Assembly (NCBI GenBank): GCA_000827495.1
Contig: KN817569.1
Coordinates: 1-64,000 of the forward strand
Direction: 5' to 3'
Source: Hypholoma sublateritium FD-334 SS-4
Taxonomy: Eukaryota; Basidiomycota; Agaricomycetes; Agaricales; Strophariaceae
Length of the DNA stretch: 64,000 nucleotides
Part shown: positions 1-11,781 of the stretch, piece by piece
Position numbering within the stretch: the stretch's first letter is position 1
Layout: every line of letters begins with the position of its first letter
The notes under the pieces: generated by a model
What the model saw: the letters and a program-made list of their open reading frames with translations, nothing else
Database searches by the model: none
Told to the model about the DNA's origin: nothing
Made by a program: the position numbers and the translations under genes

Positions 1-1394
1 CGTTCCGTGGGATGTCGAATCTGCTAAATCAGACCCAAGGATTTGCTCGGTAACAAGTGTTATTAGCTGCGCGTAATCTAACATCTCGCGGCCATCCATT
101 CTCGCCTTGATTCTCGCCCAATGATAGCATTCCGCAAGCCATTCCTGATACAGGTGTAACAAGTCCAGTTAGCGACATTTTCAATAAANTGGTTGTCGCA
201 ACTTACAGGGTCAATGTGAGGACGGGGAAAAGCAGAATGGGCCCATCGAGTAAGCTTGATCGGGAGAATTATTTCACATCCAGGAACCTGTGCTACTGAT
301 CGGCGCGGCATTATACGAGGCTTTTTCCAGTGGCCTCGGAAGAGTACGACGTGGTCAGTTATTGTTGTTAATCCAACATACTACATCTAACACTTTATAA
401 TTTCTACGAAGCTGCGCAGTCTGTGGAAAATCATTCTCAACACGCTGCGCCGCAGGCAGTGTCACGGTTGCTCAAGGCTTGATTGACTGTCATCTGTTTA
501 TTTGTCTGTGAAGAAGACTAACCGCCACTCAGTTTATGCCGGATTTCGTCGTCATTACCGCTTGAAATTCTTCAGGCACTGGCACGCGCCTCGTCGAAGT
601 CGTAGTGATTCAAGGAGGTTTGAACGCGCCACGAAGTGCCACTTCCTGGTGTGCACCACATAGGCCTGGCCATACGTTCTCTAGCTCATGAACGTTTGAA
701 CGTTAGCTGACATTCCCAAATTGAAGCTTCAACTTTGTTTAGGGAACAACTGCAATTTGGGCCGCACGATAAACCAAANGCGGCATGAATTTATAGATTC
801 CACGAAAATGCNGACTCGCGCGTGCGTGCGTGCACGACATGAAGGGCTCGTATTCTGTCATATCCAATCAGGCATATCATGTGAACGACGGCACCAGCAC
901 ACAGGACCTACGCCTAGCTAGTCGGATTGCACGCGCGACCTTTGGAGTGGAACCCAGCTGACGCTCGAACATACTACGTTGACCGCTTGCTGAGCCTGCA
1001 CTACTACGTTACTCGTCTTGCCGAACATGGGCCTCTTGTCGAAATTCAGACGAGGTGCGGCCCGCACCGCCCCCCCAAAAATGTGCGCATGGTCGGCCAT
1101 GGATCCGCGCTCAACAGCGTCTTGTTTACCGCTCATACTCATTGTAGCCTTGCATTTACGCCAAATTTATGCTATTACGCTGGTGAGGTTTTACTTCGCC
1201 CCCGATTCAGTCGACGTCTCTCACGGATATTAACAGCGCAGTTTTACGGCTTCTTACTCCGCAGGATTCCAACATCAACTACTGCNGTAGTGCTGTATAT
1301 AGTTGAGTATTATTTCCTTGTTGTACATTCATCTTCTTTCTCCCTACTCATCTCAGACTATCCTAGACTGCGAAAACCTCTAACTACGGTCCCC
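1..1394. other. Left-edge stretch without a supported gene
   Basis: No reading frame here has a recognisable domain or a convincing chain of exons. The longest minus-strand frame (78-311) is 77 residues and matches nothing I know. Undetermined bases near 189, 779, 812 and 1286 show that the assembly is uncertain. It may hold decayed transposon or gene fragments, or the promoter of the DUF6698 gene to the right; I cannot tell which. Confidence 0.5.
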
Positions 1395-2854
1395 ATGCCC
1401 AACAACGAGAACGTTCCTCCCACGGGTGTCACAGGTAATTTATCGAACTGCTCAAACGACGCTTTGCAACTTGGGCCCAGAAAAAAGCCGTGAGTCCAAA
1501 CATTTTGTTTGGTCATTATTATGCAACATTAACCATCTGTTCATACAGTCGAACGACGGATCCTCTCGTCCACCATGGGCGCCATTTTGGGAGGACGATA
1601 CATGCCCTCTGCAATGTAAATGCTTTGATCACCAATGGGGTCATTCGGATGAGCGAGCGCTCTGAGGAGCCAGAAGAGGCGTTTACTGCTCAGTACGTCA
1701 TTATTTTGCTGCATAATGCACAGCTTCTCAAGCTCGTCATGAACTGTCTAGGGAACGTCGAGAGCATAAGGTGTTTACACTATTGATGAGAAGCGTTCCC
1801 GGCCTCGAAGAGAGAATCATGACCAGTGATTCAGAGGAGGAGGTTCATAATATTGCAACTATGGTAAGTCCCATTGCTCATGTGGTCTAAATTTCTCGGT
1901 ATTTCTAAAGTTAGTCATTTTTCTAGCTACAGAAAGGAGCGTCCAGTGCTAGGTCTGATGATACAAAGAGTCTCAAGTCAGCAATAATCGATTGGCTCTT
2001 GCCCGCAGGAGAATGCTTGATTCCTCCAATCGGACGAAATATCAAAATCGAGCGCGGCTTCCATCACGAAAGAACGGGAGCACTCCTTTGTCCGGCAGGC
2101 GTCGATTGGTCAGACCAAGAGTGAGTGTGGCTTACATTTTCACTATGCTGCTAAGCTCCTACACATCAAGAATTAAGCAGAAACTCCGCTCGGGCGAATT
2201 ATCTGTATCTGGTGATCAGTGGCCAATACTTCTATACAGTTCCTACAAGTATGACGATACCAACCCATGGAAAGGCTTGTTGCAAAGTGTGATATTGGTC
2301 AAAGTCTGCACAAATATAAATATAAATATATTTCATCTAACCAGCTGTTCCACAGGCGTACAAGCACATATTTACCTCACCGAGTTCAGTCGAGAGGGAA
2401 GCAAAGGCAACGAGGTCGGGGAACGCTCGTATCCACGGGATGACTAGCGTGACTTGTGCTTCTATCGTATATGCTGCCACGCAGGTGAGAGTTTTTGACT
2501 GTCTCTCTGCGACGATCTAATCTCCTCCGAAGGCAAGATTTGCTTTGTCGTCCTCTAGTGTTTTCAGTCGCACGGATACCACAACGGACTCCGAGCGGTT
2601 CTACAACAGTCTCCTCGAAATGCTCGAAGACCCGGATGAAACGGTCGAGGTGAATGCTCTACTCACCTGGTGGAACCGGTCAGTCTACTACTGTGTCAAT
2701 ATCAATCTAGCAGCTGATTCTTTTTACTAATAGTCAGGTGTTTCCAAACTATAATACCAATTCAAGGCCTGTTTCGAAGGATAGTGCTCTAGCCAAAATT
2801 AAGGCTAAAAGGGCAGCAGCAAAGCAAGCCGCTTTGCAGGATTCCAATGTATAG
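1395..2854 (+). pseudogene. DUF6698-family protein, probably frameshifted
   Basis: The exons spell a protein of the DUF6698 family, an expanded basidiomycete family of unknown function. Typical blocks are RSVPGLEERI, LQKGASSARSDDTKSLK, GFHHERTGALLCPAG, the SGELSVSGDQWPILLY region, TSPSSVEREAKATRSGNARI, HGMTSVTCASIVYAATQ, ARFALSSSSVFSRTDT, LLTWWNRQVFPNY and a Lys/Ala-rich tail ending at 2854. At least four introns join cleanly, for example at 2300-2353 and 2674-2731. Two places do not join. At 1614-1619 the block ending PSAM runs straight into a stop, and the expected NALITNGVIR continues two bases out of frame. Around 1693-1723 the frame changes again across only about 30 nt, shorter than normal fungal introns, and the phases do not fit. 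I therefore call it a decaying copy, although sequencing errors are possible in this N-containing region. The start at 1395 is the first Met of the likely first exon. Confidence 0.6.
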
Positions 2855-3281
2855 AATATTTGATTAAGTTGGTGTTGGACAAACACCCGATTAACGTTGT
2901 CCGCAATCTGTGCTTTAACCTCGATCACACGCAATGTCCCAAAATTGAGATTGTTGCTAACGTTGTCCATTGGCAACATCTCACTTCCGGCNGGCGGGTG
3001 TATCTGTGTCCGCTGTCGGCGCAGCAGAGATTCCACTTGCGGCCTTCAGCGCTACCTTGTTTTACAAGTTTGCCTATGGAGGTGTAGGTGCTTGCTGACC
3101 TGTGGCCACCGCAAACACCCCTCAGGCACCCTGATGACGCTTNGTAAATCACATTGTTCCAGCCATGGGAGCACGAGGAAAAATTTGCGGAATCTGTCTA
3201 TGTATGTGATCTTACCACCGCAATCAGGGTTCATAATGGTGGTCCTGGTCGGACATGATCAATCCCGCAGTGGTGCAAATA

Positions 3282-3720
3282 CATATAGGCTGATACAACT
3301 GGTAATATTTGAAAACACCGTAACATAAATTTCTTCAGTAGCTTATACTGATACATCAGTGTCAGACTTTGGTTTGACTACTGGCTGCGTCTCGTCGTCT
3401 AGTCAGTCTAATCTCTTATCAATTATCCCTTATGTCGTTCTTACAGCGGTGGAAATGTGTATTGATACATGATCAAATCTGTCTCTACTGAGTAGTTGCC
3501 CAAGACCTAGAATTTCACATATAGGCTGATACCGATGGTATGATCCAGAGTAAACACCGCAACGTAAATTTCTTCAGTAAGTTATACTGATATGTCAGTG
3601 TTTCACTGCTGGCTGCATCTAGATCATTTAAACAGTCTGATTGGGTCTGATACATCTTCTCCCTTATGTCGTCCTTACGACGGTGAAAATATATATCAGC
3701 ATTTTGCACTGTATCAGCTT
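3282..3720. repeat. Diverged direct repeat, about 0.2-kb unit, two copies
   Basis: A segment starting with ATATAGGCTGATAC at about 3282 recurs at about 3521. Both copies then carry a variant of AACACCG(T/C)AAC(A/G)TAAATTTCTTC, a TTATACTGATA(C/T)(A/G)TCAGTGT block, GGCTGC(G/A)TCT, and CCCTTATGTCGT(T/C)CTTAC(A/G)(G/A)CGGTG. Spacing is about 239 bases. The copies differ by substitutions and small indels, so the duplication is old. No coding sequence or terminal motif identifies the source element. Confidence 0.7.
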
Positions 3721-3730
3721 TGAACATGAC

Positions 3731-4117
3731 ACTCTCCATTGTACACATGAGCAACTCCACAAGTCCCAGCAACCCAGGCATAGGTTGACATTGCTGTGTT
3801 TTTCCACAAGTGTTTGACTTTCGCTCAGCGATAAATATCTTCNGTAACCGATCTTGAAGCAGCGGTGCGAAATTTCTTGTAATCATTGACTATCATACGT
3901 CAACCTCTCGACGTCGACAACAGACACTCTCCATTGTACACATGAGCAACTCAGCAAGTCCCAGCAACCCAGGCATATGTTGACACTGCTGTAATTTTCC
4001 ACGAGTGTTTGACTTTCGCTCAGCGATAAATTTCTTTGGTAACTGGTCTTGAAGCAGCGGTGCGAAATTTTTTGTAATCGTTGACTATCATACGTCAACC
4101 TCTCGACGTCGACAACA
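3731..4117. repeat. Tandem direct duplication, 195-bp unit
   Basis: Two head-to-tail copies occupy 3731-3925 and 3926-4117. Each begins ACTCTCCATTGTACACATGA and ends in CTCTCGACGTCGACAACA, with only scattered substitutions between them. Shared landmarks are CAAGTCCCAGCAACCCAGGC, GTTTGACTTTCGCTCAGCG and GAAGCAGCGGTGCGAAATTT. The high identity suggests a fairly recent duplication. The TAAATTTCTT portion vaguely resembles the repeat just upstream, so both may derive from one element. Confidence 0.85.
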
Positions 4118-4675
4118 TTAATATCAGCTCGATTTGTTTGATCAGTCCTAAAGATATCTTGTAGATATTGTGAGAATAGCCACGATCAGCGTGCTAGATA
4201 TGGCATAAAAAATTAAGCTACAATATTTAATGAAATTAGAGATGTTTTATAAACGTTCAGGCTATATCACCCCAGCTATCTCCTTCTCTGCCGGCTCTCA
4301 ATTTCCCGATGGAGTCGGACGTCGAGTTTGACGCGCTTCGCTTAACAAGAGAATGACGGCCCGGCCTTCCAGCCTCCCACAAAACGTGACCGTTCCGTAT
4401 CTCCGAGAAATCACGATATTCGCAGCCGCAATCATAATCTCAAAGTCTTCGAAAAAATCATGATCCCGGTAGAATTCTTGTGAAATAAATTTTCAAGTAC
4501 AAGCAGGTTGCAAGGCTTCCGAGCTCCCACGACAATAATAAATATGCCACAACCTGCAGAGTGGCAGTACAGTATATTTGGTGACGACAGCACAGCCTAA
4601 CACAATATTATTAGCCGCCCTGCCCTTTTGGGATGCAAAAAGTGCTCTCCTCCAAAATACCTTCCCCATCCCGTC

Positions 4676-7530
4676 ATGGCAGGCAATCTCAAAGGCAAAC
4701 GGGCCGCGCCATCTTCTCGCGTTGAGTCCCCGTATGTTTATTTATGCCCATAATCTTACCGAAGATGTTATCCCACCAGGCGTCTTCCAAGAAGCGCAAA
4801 CTTAACGACGGGAAGCAAAAAAATGTCAAGGGACCGGCAAAGGGCAAAGGCAAGGAAAAGGAGAAAGAGCCGAAGCGAGAGAGGCTGGCCGACTCAGGGA
4901 AAATACCGATACCACACCTGCAAGACAACGATGTGGAATTATCCGATCAGGACATGGAGATGCTCGAAGAGTTCGGAGGAGGCGCCAGCTTCTTGAATAA
5001 ATTGGACCGCAATGGGATCATGCGGTGCGGACGCTATCCCATCTCGTTTGCATTGTTGCTAATGCACTATACAGGAGTAAGAAAGAAACAATAAGACTGC
5101 ACGAACTAACGAAGCCCATCCGCAAGCCTGAAGTATACGAGGATGATCTGCCCTCGCTCAATTCAGACGGCGACTCGGAACTGGACTCTGACCTTCCAGA
5201 AGACATGAGCGACGCGTCGCGCGACGAGATCTCAGAGGACGAAGACGACGATGATGTTGCTTCAGACTATTCAGACGACTCAAACGAGGAAATGCCCTAC
5301 GAAACGATACCTCGGAAACCGCGCGCCAAGTCGACCGAGCCAACTGAGGTGCATCGGCTGCCTATCAAACTGGCGAATGGCAAAATACAGAAGACCGGCA
5401 TGAAATCGGTGAGCATCAAAACGCCGAAGCCTCCAGTGGAGGACGAAGATGATGATTCGGAGGAAGAGGACGAGGAGGACGAGGAGGAGCAAAAGGTCGA
5501 GGATGTCGCAACTGGCGCCCGCTTTGGGAGACCGGCAGTGGTAGATATCCTTTCGACGAAATCGAGAAGACACAGAGTGGATTTGGCCAAGGATCAAATA
5601 GCAGGCATCTGCCAGGAGATCATGGCAGACCCTGAAAACAGTGTAAGGTCCCTCTAAATTTGTTACCATATCCATGCTGAGCACTCGTTTTAGCTCGGCC
5701 TTCTGAGACGGTTGCACACGTTCGCATTATTCAATGTCACCACACCCGCAAATCCTGAACCCGTCCCCAACGATCCAATTATCCGAAAACTAGCCATCTT
5801 ATCTCAACTAGCCATCTTCAAGGATATTATTCCTGGATACCGAATCCGCGCCTTGAGCGAGGCCGAGCAAGCCGAAAAAGTTAGTCAAATGGTAGCCCGG
5901 ACGCGCGATTGGGAACAAGGTCTTGTCATTGTTTATCAAGCGTACTTACGTCTGTTGGAGAAAGAACTGAAAAGTACGCTGAGAATCATTGGCACGGACA
6001 TCGATACTAACATACATCACAAGGTCGGTCCGAGCTCACCGACGTCGCGCTGCACTGCATGTGCACTATCCTTTCCGAGCTCACTCATTTCAACTTCCGG
6101 GTCAATGTGATGACGACGGTCGTATCACATCTAAGCAAAAAGTCGTGGGACAAGGTGTGTTCTTCTTCTCGATCTCCCCAAAAGATTGACTCACTGACGA
6201 TCGAGCAGTCGTCTGAACTATGTTCCAAGACCCTAGTCGATGTCTTTCACGCTGATCTCACGGGCGAGGCGTCCTTGGAGATTGTTCGACTGATCAACAG
6301 GATGATCAAAGAACGCCATTTCAAGGTTCACCCTAACGTCCTGTCGTGCCTACTTCAGTTACGGTTGAGGACAGAGCTTGGAGTCCGAGCATCAAACACT
6401 CATGCAGATAAACCCGAGGGGCGACAGCAGCGAAAGCCACGGCACATGAAGCCCAAGAAAGCGGAGCCTGTCCACCTGAGCAAAAAGGCCAAGAAGGCTT
6501 ACAAGGAGAAAAAGGAGATCGACAAGGAGCTGCAAGAAGCGGGGGCAGAAGTCGACAAAGAAGACCGAAAGACGATCGTGAGTTTATTAATATAACCTAT
6601 CTCTAATTTAATCTGTCTGCCGTGGTGCTAACAATCACGAAAAAAATAGCAAACAGAGACGCTGAAGCTTCTGTTTGCGTTATATTTCCGTATCCTCAAG
6701 AACCCTACGCCAACGCCCCTGCTTCCTGCTGCGCTTTCGGGCGTCTCCCGTTTTGCTCATCTGGTCAACATCGACTTCTTCAAGGATCTCATGAACGTGC
6801 TCAAGGATCTGATCGCCATGGAAGAAGAGTATGCTTCCGAACGCGCGGCCGATTTAGATTCGAGCCCTGCGTCTGCGCACGCCTTCCAGCAGGCAATCAT
6901 GCGCCAGCTCATGTGCATCGTCACCGCATTCGAGCTTCTCTCCGGACAAGGTCATTCCCCGCGCCTCTTTTGCGCGCGCGCACTCTCTCCGTACACGCGG
7001 CTGACTGACACCCCGTCCCCACAGGCGACGCGCTGAACATGGACCTCTCCGACTTCATCGCGCGGCTCTACAGCATGCTCCTTCCGCTCAGCTTCTCGGC
7101 GGACATCGACACGCGCGAGTCAGCGGGGCCCGCGGGGCCCGGCGCGCCGGGGGGCGCAGCGGTGCTCGACAGCCTGTTCCGCGCGCTGGGCCTCATATTC
7201 TCCCCGCGCTCGGCGGGCGCGACCGCCGCGCCGTGGCGCGCCGCGGCGTTCGCGAAGCGGCTGCTGACGGCCGCGCTGCACTGGCCGCCGCGCGCGGCTC
7301 TGCGCGCGCTCGACCTCGTCGGCGGGCTGCTCGCGAAGGACGCAAAGCTGGGCGCACTGCTCGCGACGGAGGACCGCGTCGCGGACGGCGTGTACCGCGC
7401 GGACGTCGACGACCCGCAGGTGAGCAACCCGTTCGCGACGTCGCTGTTCGAGCTGCACGCGCTGCACACGCGGCACTATGACGCGCGCGTGCGCGCAGAG
7501 GCGGGGAAGCTGCTCGACTTCAAGGCGTAG
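4676..7530 (+). CDS. noc3: Nucleolar complex protein 3 (NOC3 family)
   Basis: Noc3 is a nucleolar protein needed for maturation and transport of pre-60S ribosomal particles; in yeast it also takes part in replication initiation. The product has a Lys-rich N-terminus, then DQDMEMLEEFGGGASFLNKL, an acidic Asp/Glu/Ser tract (around 5140-5500), the NOC3 N-terminal domain (GLLRRLHTFALFNVTTPANP, AILSQLAIFKDIIPGYRI, WEQGLVIVYQAYLRLLE) and a C-terminal CBF/Mak21-type region (LKLLFALYFRILKN, then a GC-rich last exon ending LDFKA). Introns lie at about 4728-4777, 5031-5071, 5643-5694, 5974-6023, 6153-6208, 6577-6649 and 6952-7024, and all join in frame. The start at 4676 opens a basic nuclear-localisation-like N-terminus. 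The last exon (7025-7530) is far more GC-rich than the rest, with an Ala/Gly-rich low-complexity stretch. NOC3 homology is secure; exact exon ends are inferred. Confidence 0.93.
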
Positions 7531-7982
7531 TAGGTAAATACAGGGTGCGACGCTACGGGCTACATGACGTGGGGCGGGCTGATGCGTAGTGCATGTATTA
7601 TTTTACATCTGCTGTACTCGACCGTCTATCCGTATGCTAAAAGTCATGGCGGTGGATACAACAAAAGGGATAAATACAAGTCGCCGAGAGAAATACAAGT
7701 ATGGGTGTGGTGATGCTGCGTGTGATGAGGGGTAAGAAGGTCCATGTGTTAGAGTTCAGAGCCGAGTGCTGCGAGAGAGATGCTGGTAGCTATAGAATGA
7801 AGTAAGGTAGGATTATGTTACAATAGCAATAAACATACAAGCAGCTGCCAGGATCGAATGGGTGGGGGTTTGGGGTATGGTTTTTTCCAAACGTTTAAGC
7901 AAGAAGCGAAGCATGAGAAGATGGAGGTGAAACGAAGTGGAATAAAAGACGCCCGGGCAAGATCACCATGAGCGGTGGGGGG
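7531..7982. other. Convergent 3' region between NOC3 and the TEA-domain gene
   Basis: The two flanking genes converge here, so it should hold both 3' UTRs. I see no reading frame with a domain. The middle is A/G-rich and has AATAAA-like words near 7829, which could act as a polyadenylation signal for NOC3. Confidence 0.5.
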
Positions 7983-9710
7983 TTAATAATTGCGCCGCAT
8001 GGATGTGGGCGCGGGCGATGCGAGCGCGTATGAATTCAGTGTGGGCTGCAGCGAGTTCGCGCGGGCATACGGCCCAGCGTGGGGACTCAGCGCGGGGCCG
8101 CTCGGGCTCGGTGAGAGCGATGTGCCAGTATATGTGTGATGGCTACTGGGCGCTGTCTGTTGGCTCGTGGAGTTGGTGCCTTTATCAACCGCCGCCCGGT
8201 ATTTTTGGAAACCCAGTAGCGTGGCGGAGGGCATGGGGCCCCCGTTCTTCCTGTCAAGGTCGTAGATCGCATACAGAAGCGTCTCGTCGTCAACGATGAT
8301 TTCCTGTGTCAGGATGACAGAATAGAATCCTGGATGGAAAAAAAAAGATTAGACGCCGTGGGAATGTCTTTTGGGCGGGACAGCTTACCGGGATCGACCC
8401 AGCGACAACGGCTGAGCGGTGAGTCTGGCAGGGAGGCGTTCACGGTGCCGACGGTGATATTCGTCACATTCAGGTAACCTGACTCCTCTGCTATGCACAC
8501 GTTATTTCCGTAGACCTTGGTGACGCAGCGGGCTGTGACGCTCCACACGCTCTCCAATGACACGCCGGCGACGAAACCGTTTAGCGATTGGGGCGCGCGC
8601 ATATCCTGCGTGGTTGGCATGCACAAGCGTATCCGCAGAGTAAAAGGGGGTTGCATCGGCTGGGCCGGGTTGTTGAGGGCGTCCACCTTGACCGAGAACG
8701 GCGTCATGCCGTCCGCTTGTAGGTGTATTGACGTCACTTTGTTCCGCGCATATCTGTAGTGCGTCGGTGTCGCGCTCATGTGGCGGTTCAACACAGCTTG
8801 TGATTGCTGCGCACTGGGATCGGGCGCGGCGCCTCGGCTACTGCGGTTCGGCGCTACGGTGAAAGGCAGCGCGGGGACATTGGCCGGGGTGGCGTATTTG
8901 CCCGTCTGGCTGTAGGGGTTCCCGAACGAGGCTGCGTCATGGAACGGCGGCAGTTGCTGGATGTAGTCACCATGCGGTGATATTGACGGGCTGTTTATGG
9001 AAGGAGCTGGATACTGCAGATCTAGAGGCAGGCTCTGGAGCTTTGGATTCACCGCGCCGAGGTCGGACGGATAAAGGTTTGGGCGGTGCTCTGGCGTCGG
9101 GGGGAACTCGCATTGGGAGTCCGCAGGCGAGAAGTTGGGGGAGACGGAGTTGGAGGACGGGAGATCAGCGTCTTCCCAGTCGAAGGGAATAAGCGAGTTG
9201 GTGTCGTAATGGTCCTCGAGTTTGACCGGCACGGCGACCGGTGACTCATTCTCGGGATAGAGCTCATCGCCTCCGGCAACGAGATGGAACTCTGGAAAGG
9301 GCGGGTAAGTGGGACGCAGCGTCGCGGAAAGGGAGGGCAACCGACCGGGCTCTCCCTTCCACATATTGCGCAAGACCTGGATGTGGCTTGCGACTTGCTT
9401 CTTGGTGCGCTCGATGCCCTGCTTGTTGAGGAAATCGACGAGGAACTGGTTGCGCCAGCGGCTGCGACCGCGGGACTGCGAGTAGGTGGCATAGGGCGAG
9501 TCCCAGTATTCACGGAGACCTGGATGGAAAAAAGTGAGATTGGCGCGCCGGGCGGATGGAAGTGGGCGTACCCTGGACAAATATCTTCTCGATGCTCTCT
9601 GGCCAGACCTCGGTGCCGCTGCCGTCCTTGAGCAGCTTGCGGTGCTTGCGCTGGGGGGTGATGCTGGGCGGGGAGTCGTGTTTCTTCATGGAGGAGGGCC
9701 GGACGGACAT
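7983..9710 (-). CDS. TEA/ATTS-domain transcription factor (TEC1/AbaA type)
   Basis: This nuclear regulator carries a TEA/ATTS DNA-binding domain near its N-terminus. Exon 1 gives HRKLLKDGSGTEVWPESIEK and exon 2 continues LREYWDSPYATYSQSRGRSR, WRNQFLVDFLNKQGIERTKK and QVASHIQVLRNMWKGE, all hallmarks of the family. The rest is Pro/Ser-rich with a conserved middle-to-C-terminal block (PFTLRIRLCMPTTQ, VCIAEESGYLNV, SRCRWVDPGFYSVILTQEII, DDETLLYAIYDLDR). Intron 1 lies near 9520-9570 and intron 2 near 8333-8388; both join in frame. In ascomycetes relatives control filamentation (TEC1) or conidiation (AbaA); the role in this fungus is unknown. The start at 9710 was chosen because it opens the exon that encodes the first TEA helix; MKKHD eight codons downstream is an alternative. 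It is transcribed divergently from VPS23. Confidence 0.93.
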
Positions 9711-10092
9711 TTGAAGGAAGGGAAAGAAGCCGGTGGCCGATATCGAGGATTGTTATATAGGTGGACGGAGGAGTGGAGATCCGAGATTGGACGGATGTGG
9801 CAGGATAGAGCCACTGTATTGGAGATAGGACATATAGCACAGATCGGAGATGGGCTGGGTTTCATCAGGGACAAGAAACCCGTGCGGACGCAGCGGACTG
9901 CTTTGAAGCTGCCAAAACAAGCACAATGCCGGGCGGAGCAGGCCCACTGCCGGCCTCCGGGTCCGCCAGCCTGGCGCACGCCCGATGCGGAGGCAGATCC
10001 GCGGCCCAGAATGGCAGGCGGGACCCCAGACTGTGTCACGCCGGGTCGGCCCGCGGGGGCGCCCGTGGGACGCTGCGCATGGCCCGTCCGCC
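9711..10092. promoter_or_regulatory. Shared divergent promoter of the TEA factor and VPS23
   Basis: This 382-bp gap separates the two start codons. On the minus strand a TATATA element lies at 9754-9759, about 45 bases upstream of the TEA-factor start. The right half is GC-rich and shows no clear TATA box for VPS23. Long frames here are side effects of GC content. Confidence 0.5.
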
Positions 10093-11748
10093 ATGGCCAG
10101 TCTCTCGCTCACCCAGCGCTGGCTCGCCGACGCCGCCCAGCGCTACCCACACCCCGCCCGCGTCTACGCCGACGTCGACGCCGCCCTCGCCGCCGTCCCC
10201 ACCCTGCGCCCCAAGTCCGATGTCTACAGTGCGTGCTCCCCCGCTGCGCGGGCCCTGCTGATCCCCCCCAGCGTTCGATGACGGGCGCACCCTCCTGCTG
10301 CTCTGCGTGCACGGCCTGCTCCCGATCACGTTCCGAAACGCGTCCTACAACATCCCCGTGGCCGTCTGGGTCACCCGAGACTACCCCCGGCAGCCGCCCA
10401 TCGCCTACGTCGTCCCCACGGCGGACATGCTTGTCAGGGCGGGACGCCACGTCGATGTCAGCGGCCGATGCAGCGTCGAGTACGCCGAGCAGTGGGCCCG
10501 CAAGCACGAGGTGTGTCTTGCCCGCCGGCCGTGCGAGCCCGTGCTGACCGATTGCCAGGGCTGCCATCTCTCCGGCCTGGTCGCAGCGTTGCAGGACCAG
10601 TTCGCCCGCGAGCCCCCTGTGTACGCAAAGCCACCCCCGGCCCGCACCCCTCCGCACCCCCCGGCGCCCCCTGCGCTCCCGACCAAGCCCGCGTCCTTGT
10701 CATCGCCCCCGCCGCTTCCGCCCCATCCTTCACGCGGCCATGCCCCGGCCCAGCTCGCTGTATCGCCGCCGCCGCCGCCACCCCATCCACACTTCGCACA
10801 GCCCCAAGTTCCACATGCTCCGGCTCCAACCTACGCACCCCCTCCACCCCCTCCACCCCCGGCTCTCTATTTCCCACCGCCGCCCCGGCCGGACCTGCAT
10901 CGCACACCAATCCCAGATTTGCTCGATGAGGATGATCTCTCGGCTGCTGTTCCCTTGACAGGCGCGGGCGGACCCTTCCCGAACGCGCCCCCCCGGCCTC
11001 CGAATCCCGAGCTTCTCAGGCTGCAGTCCGCGGTACACGATAAACTCTCCGCAGAGCTCTTTTCCCTTTCGCAGGCGCTCGCCATAGACGCCGAGAAACT
11101 GCGCGCGCAACAGGCCGATCTTCTCGCCGGCGAGCCCGCCATCAAGGACGAGATGGCCCGGCTTGAGGCTGTACGCGACGTCTGTCGCTCAGTCGCCGAC
11201 AGGACGCGCGGCGCCGTCCACCAGGCCGAAGCGAACATCGCAGAACTGCGTCGCAAGGGTGATCCCGAAGTCGACGAACTCGTATGCGCCACTTCGATTG
11301 TCCACAACCAGTCAGTCCCTCTATATTTTTTCTTGGGAGTATCTCGCCGTATTGGGATTTAACACGGCGAAAACTTTTTTTATCCTGCTTCTTTTGGAGC
11401 CTAATACTCCCTCGCACCCTAAAATCGCGGCGAACGTATGCTGATATGTCAAAAAAATTGCGCTCCCGACAGGTTGATCAACCTCATCGCAGACGACAAC
11501 GCCATTGAGGACACGATCTACCACGTCCATCGTGCGCTCAACGCCGGTCGCATTGACCTAGAGAAGTTCTTACGCGTGAGTCCAGATGCCATCACATGCG
11601 ATCAAATCTAATTAACCGCGGCGGTGCATCTCCTCCTCCTCAGGCAACGCGCGCCTTGGCTGAGGAACAGTTCATGAAACGTGCTTTGATTGAAAAGATC
11701 CAGAATAGTGTGTCGCCCATGGCGCCTGATTGGGCGGCGGGCTTTTAG
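10093..11748 (+). CDS. vps23: ESCRT-I subunit Vps23 / TSG101
   Basis: This ESCRT-I component binds ubiquitinated cargo and drives its sorting into multivesicular endosomes. The N-terminal UEV domain runs from about residue 1 to 145 (RTLLLLCVHGLLPITFRNAS, YNIPVAVWVTRDYPRQPPIA, GLVAALQDQFAREPPVY), followed by a long Pro-rich linker, a coiled coil (SAVHDKLSAELFSLSQALAI onward) and a C-terminal steadiness box (LINLIADDNAIEDTIYHVHR, ALNAGRIDLEKFLR, ending DWAAGF). Introns are at about 10230-10271, 10511-10558, 11309-11471 and 11576-11643. The 48-nt second intron has no stop and is a multiple of three, so retention would insert 16 residues. The start at 10093 opens the first UEV helix. The family is certain; linker boundaries are clear because the frame stays open. 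Confidence 0.95.
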
Positions 11749-11781
11749 TAGTGCCCCCCCTGGACGAACGCCGAGCCGGGG

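Larger units (their letters stand above)
2855..4675. other. Gene-free, repeat-containing interval
   Basis: No supported gene lies between the DUF6698 copy and NOC3. The interval contains two pairs of local direct repeats (3282-3720 and 3731-4117, listed separately) and undetermined bases near 2992, 3143 and 3843. AT-rich sequence follows to about 4260. The last few hundred bases before 4676 presumably carry the NOC3 promoter. The short minus-strand frames of 123 and 71 residues at 3515-4098 only reflect the repeats. Confidence 0.6.

Noticed and set aside
3515..4098. Minus-strand frames of 123 and 71 residues with similar sequence
   Set aside because: They are mirror products of the 195-bp tandem duplication and contain no recognisable domain.
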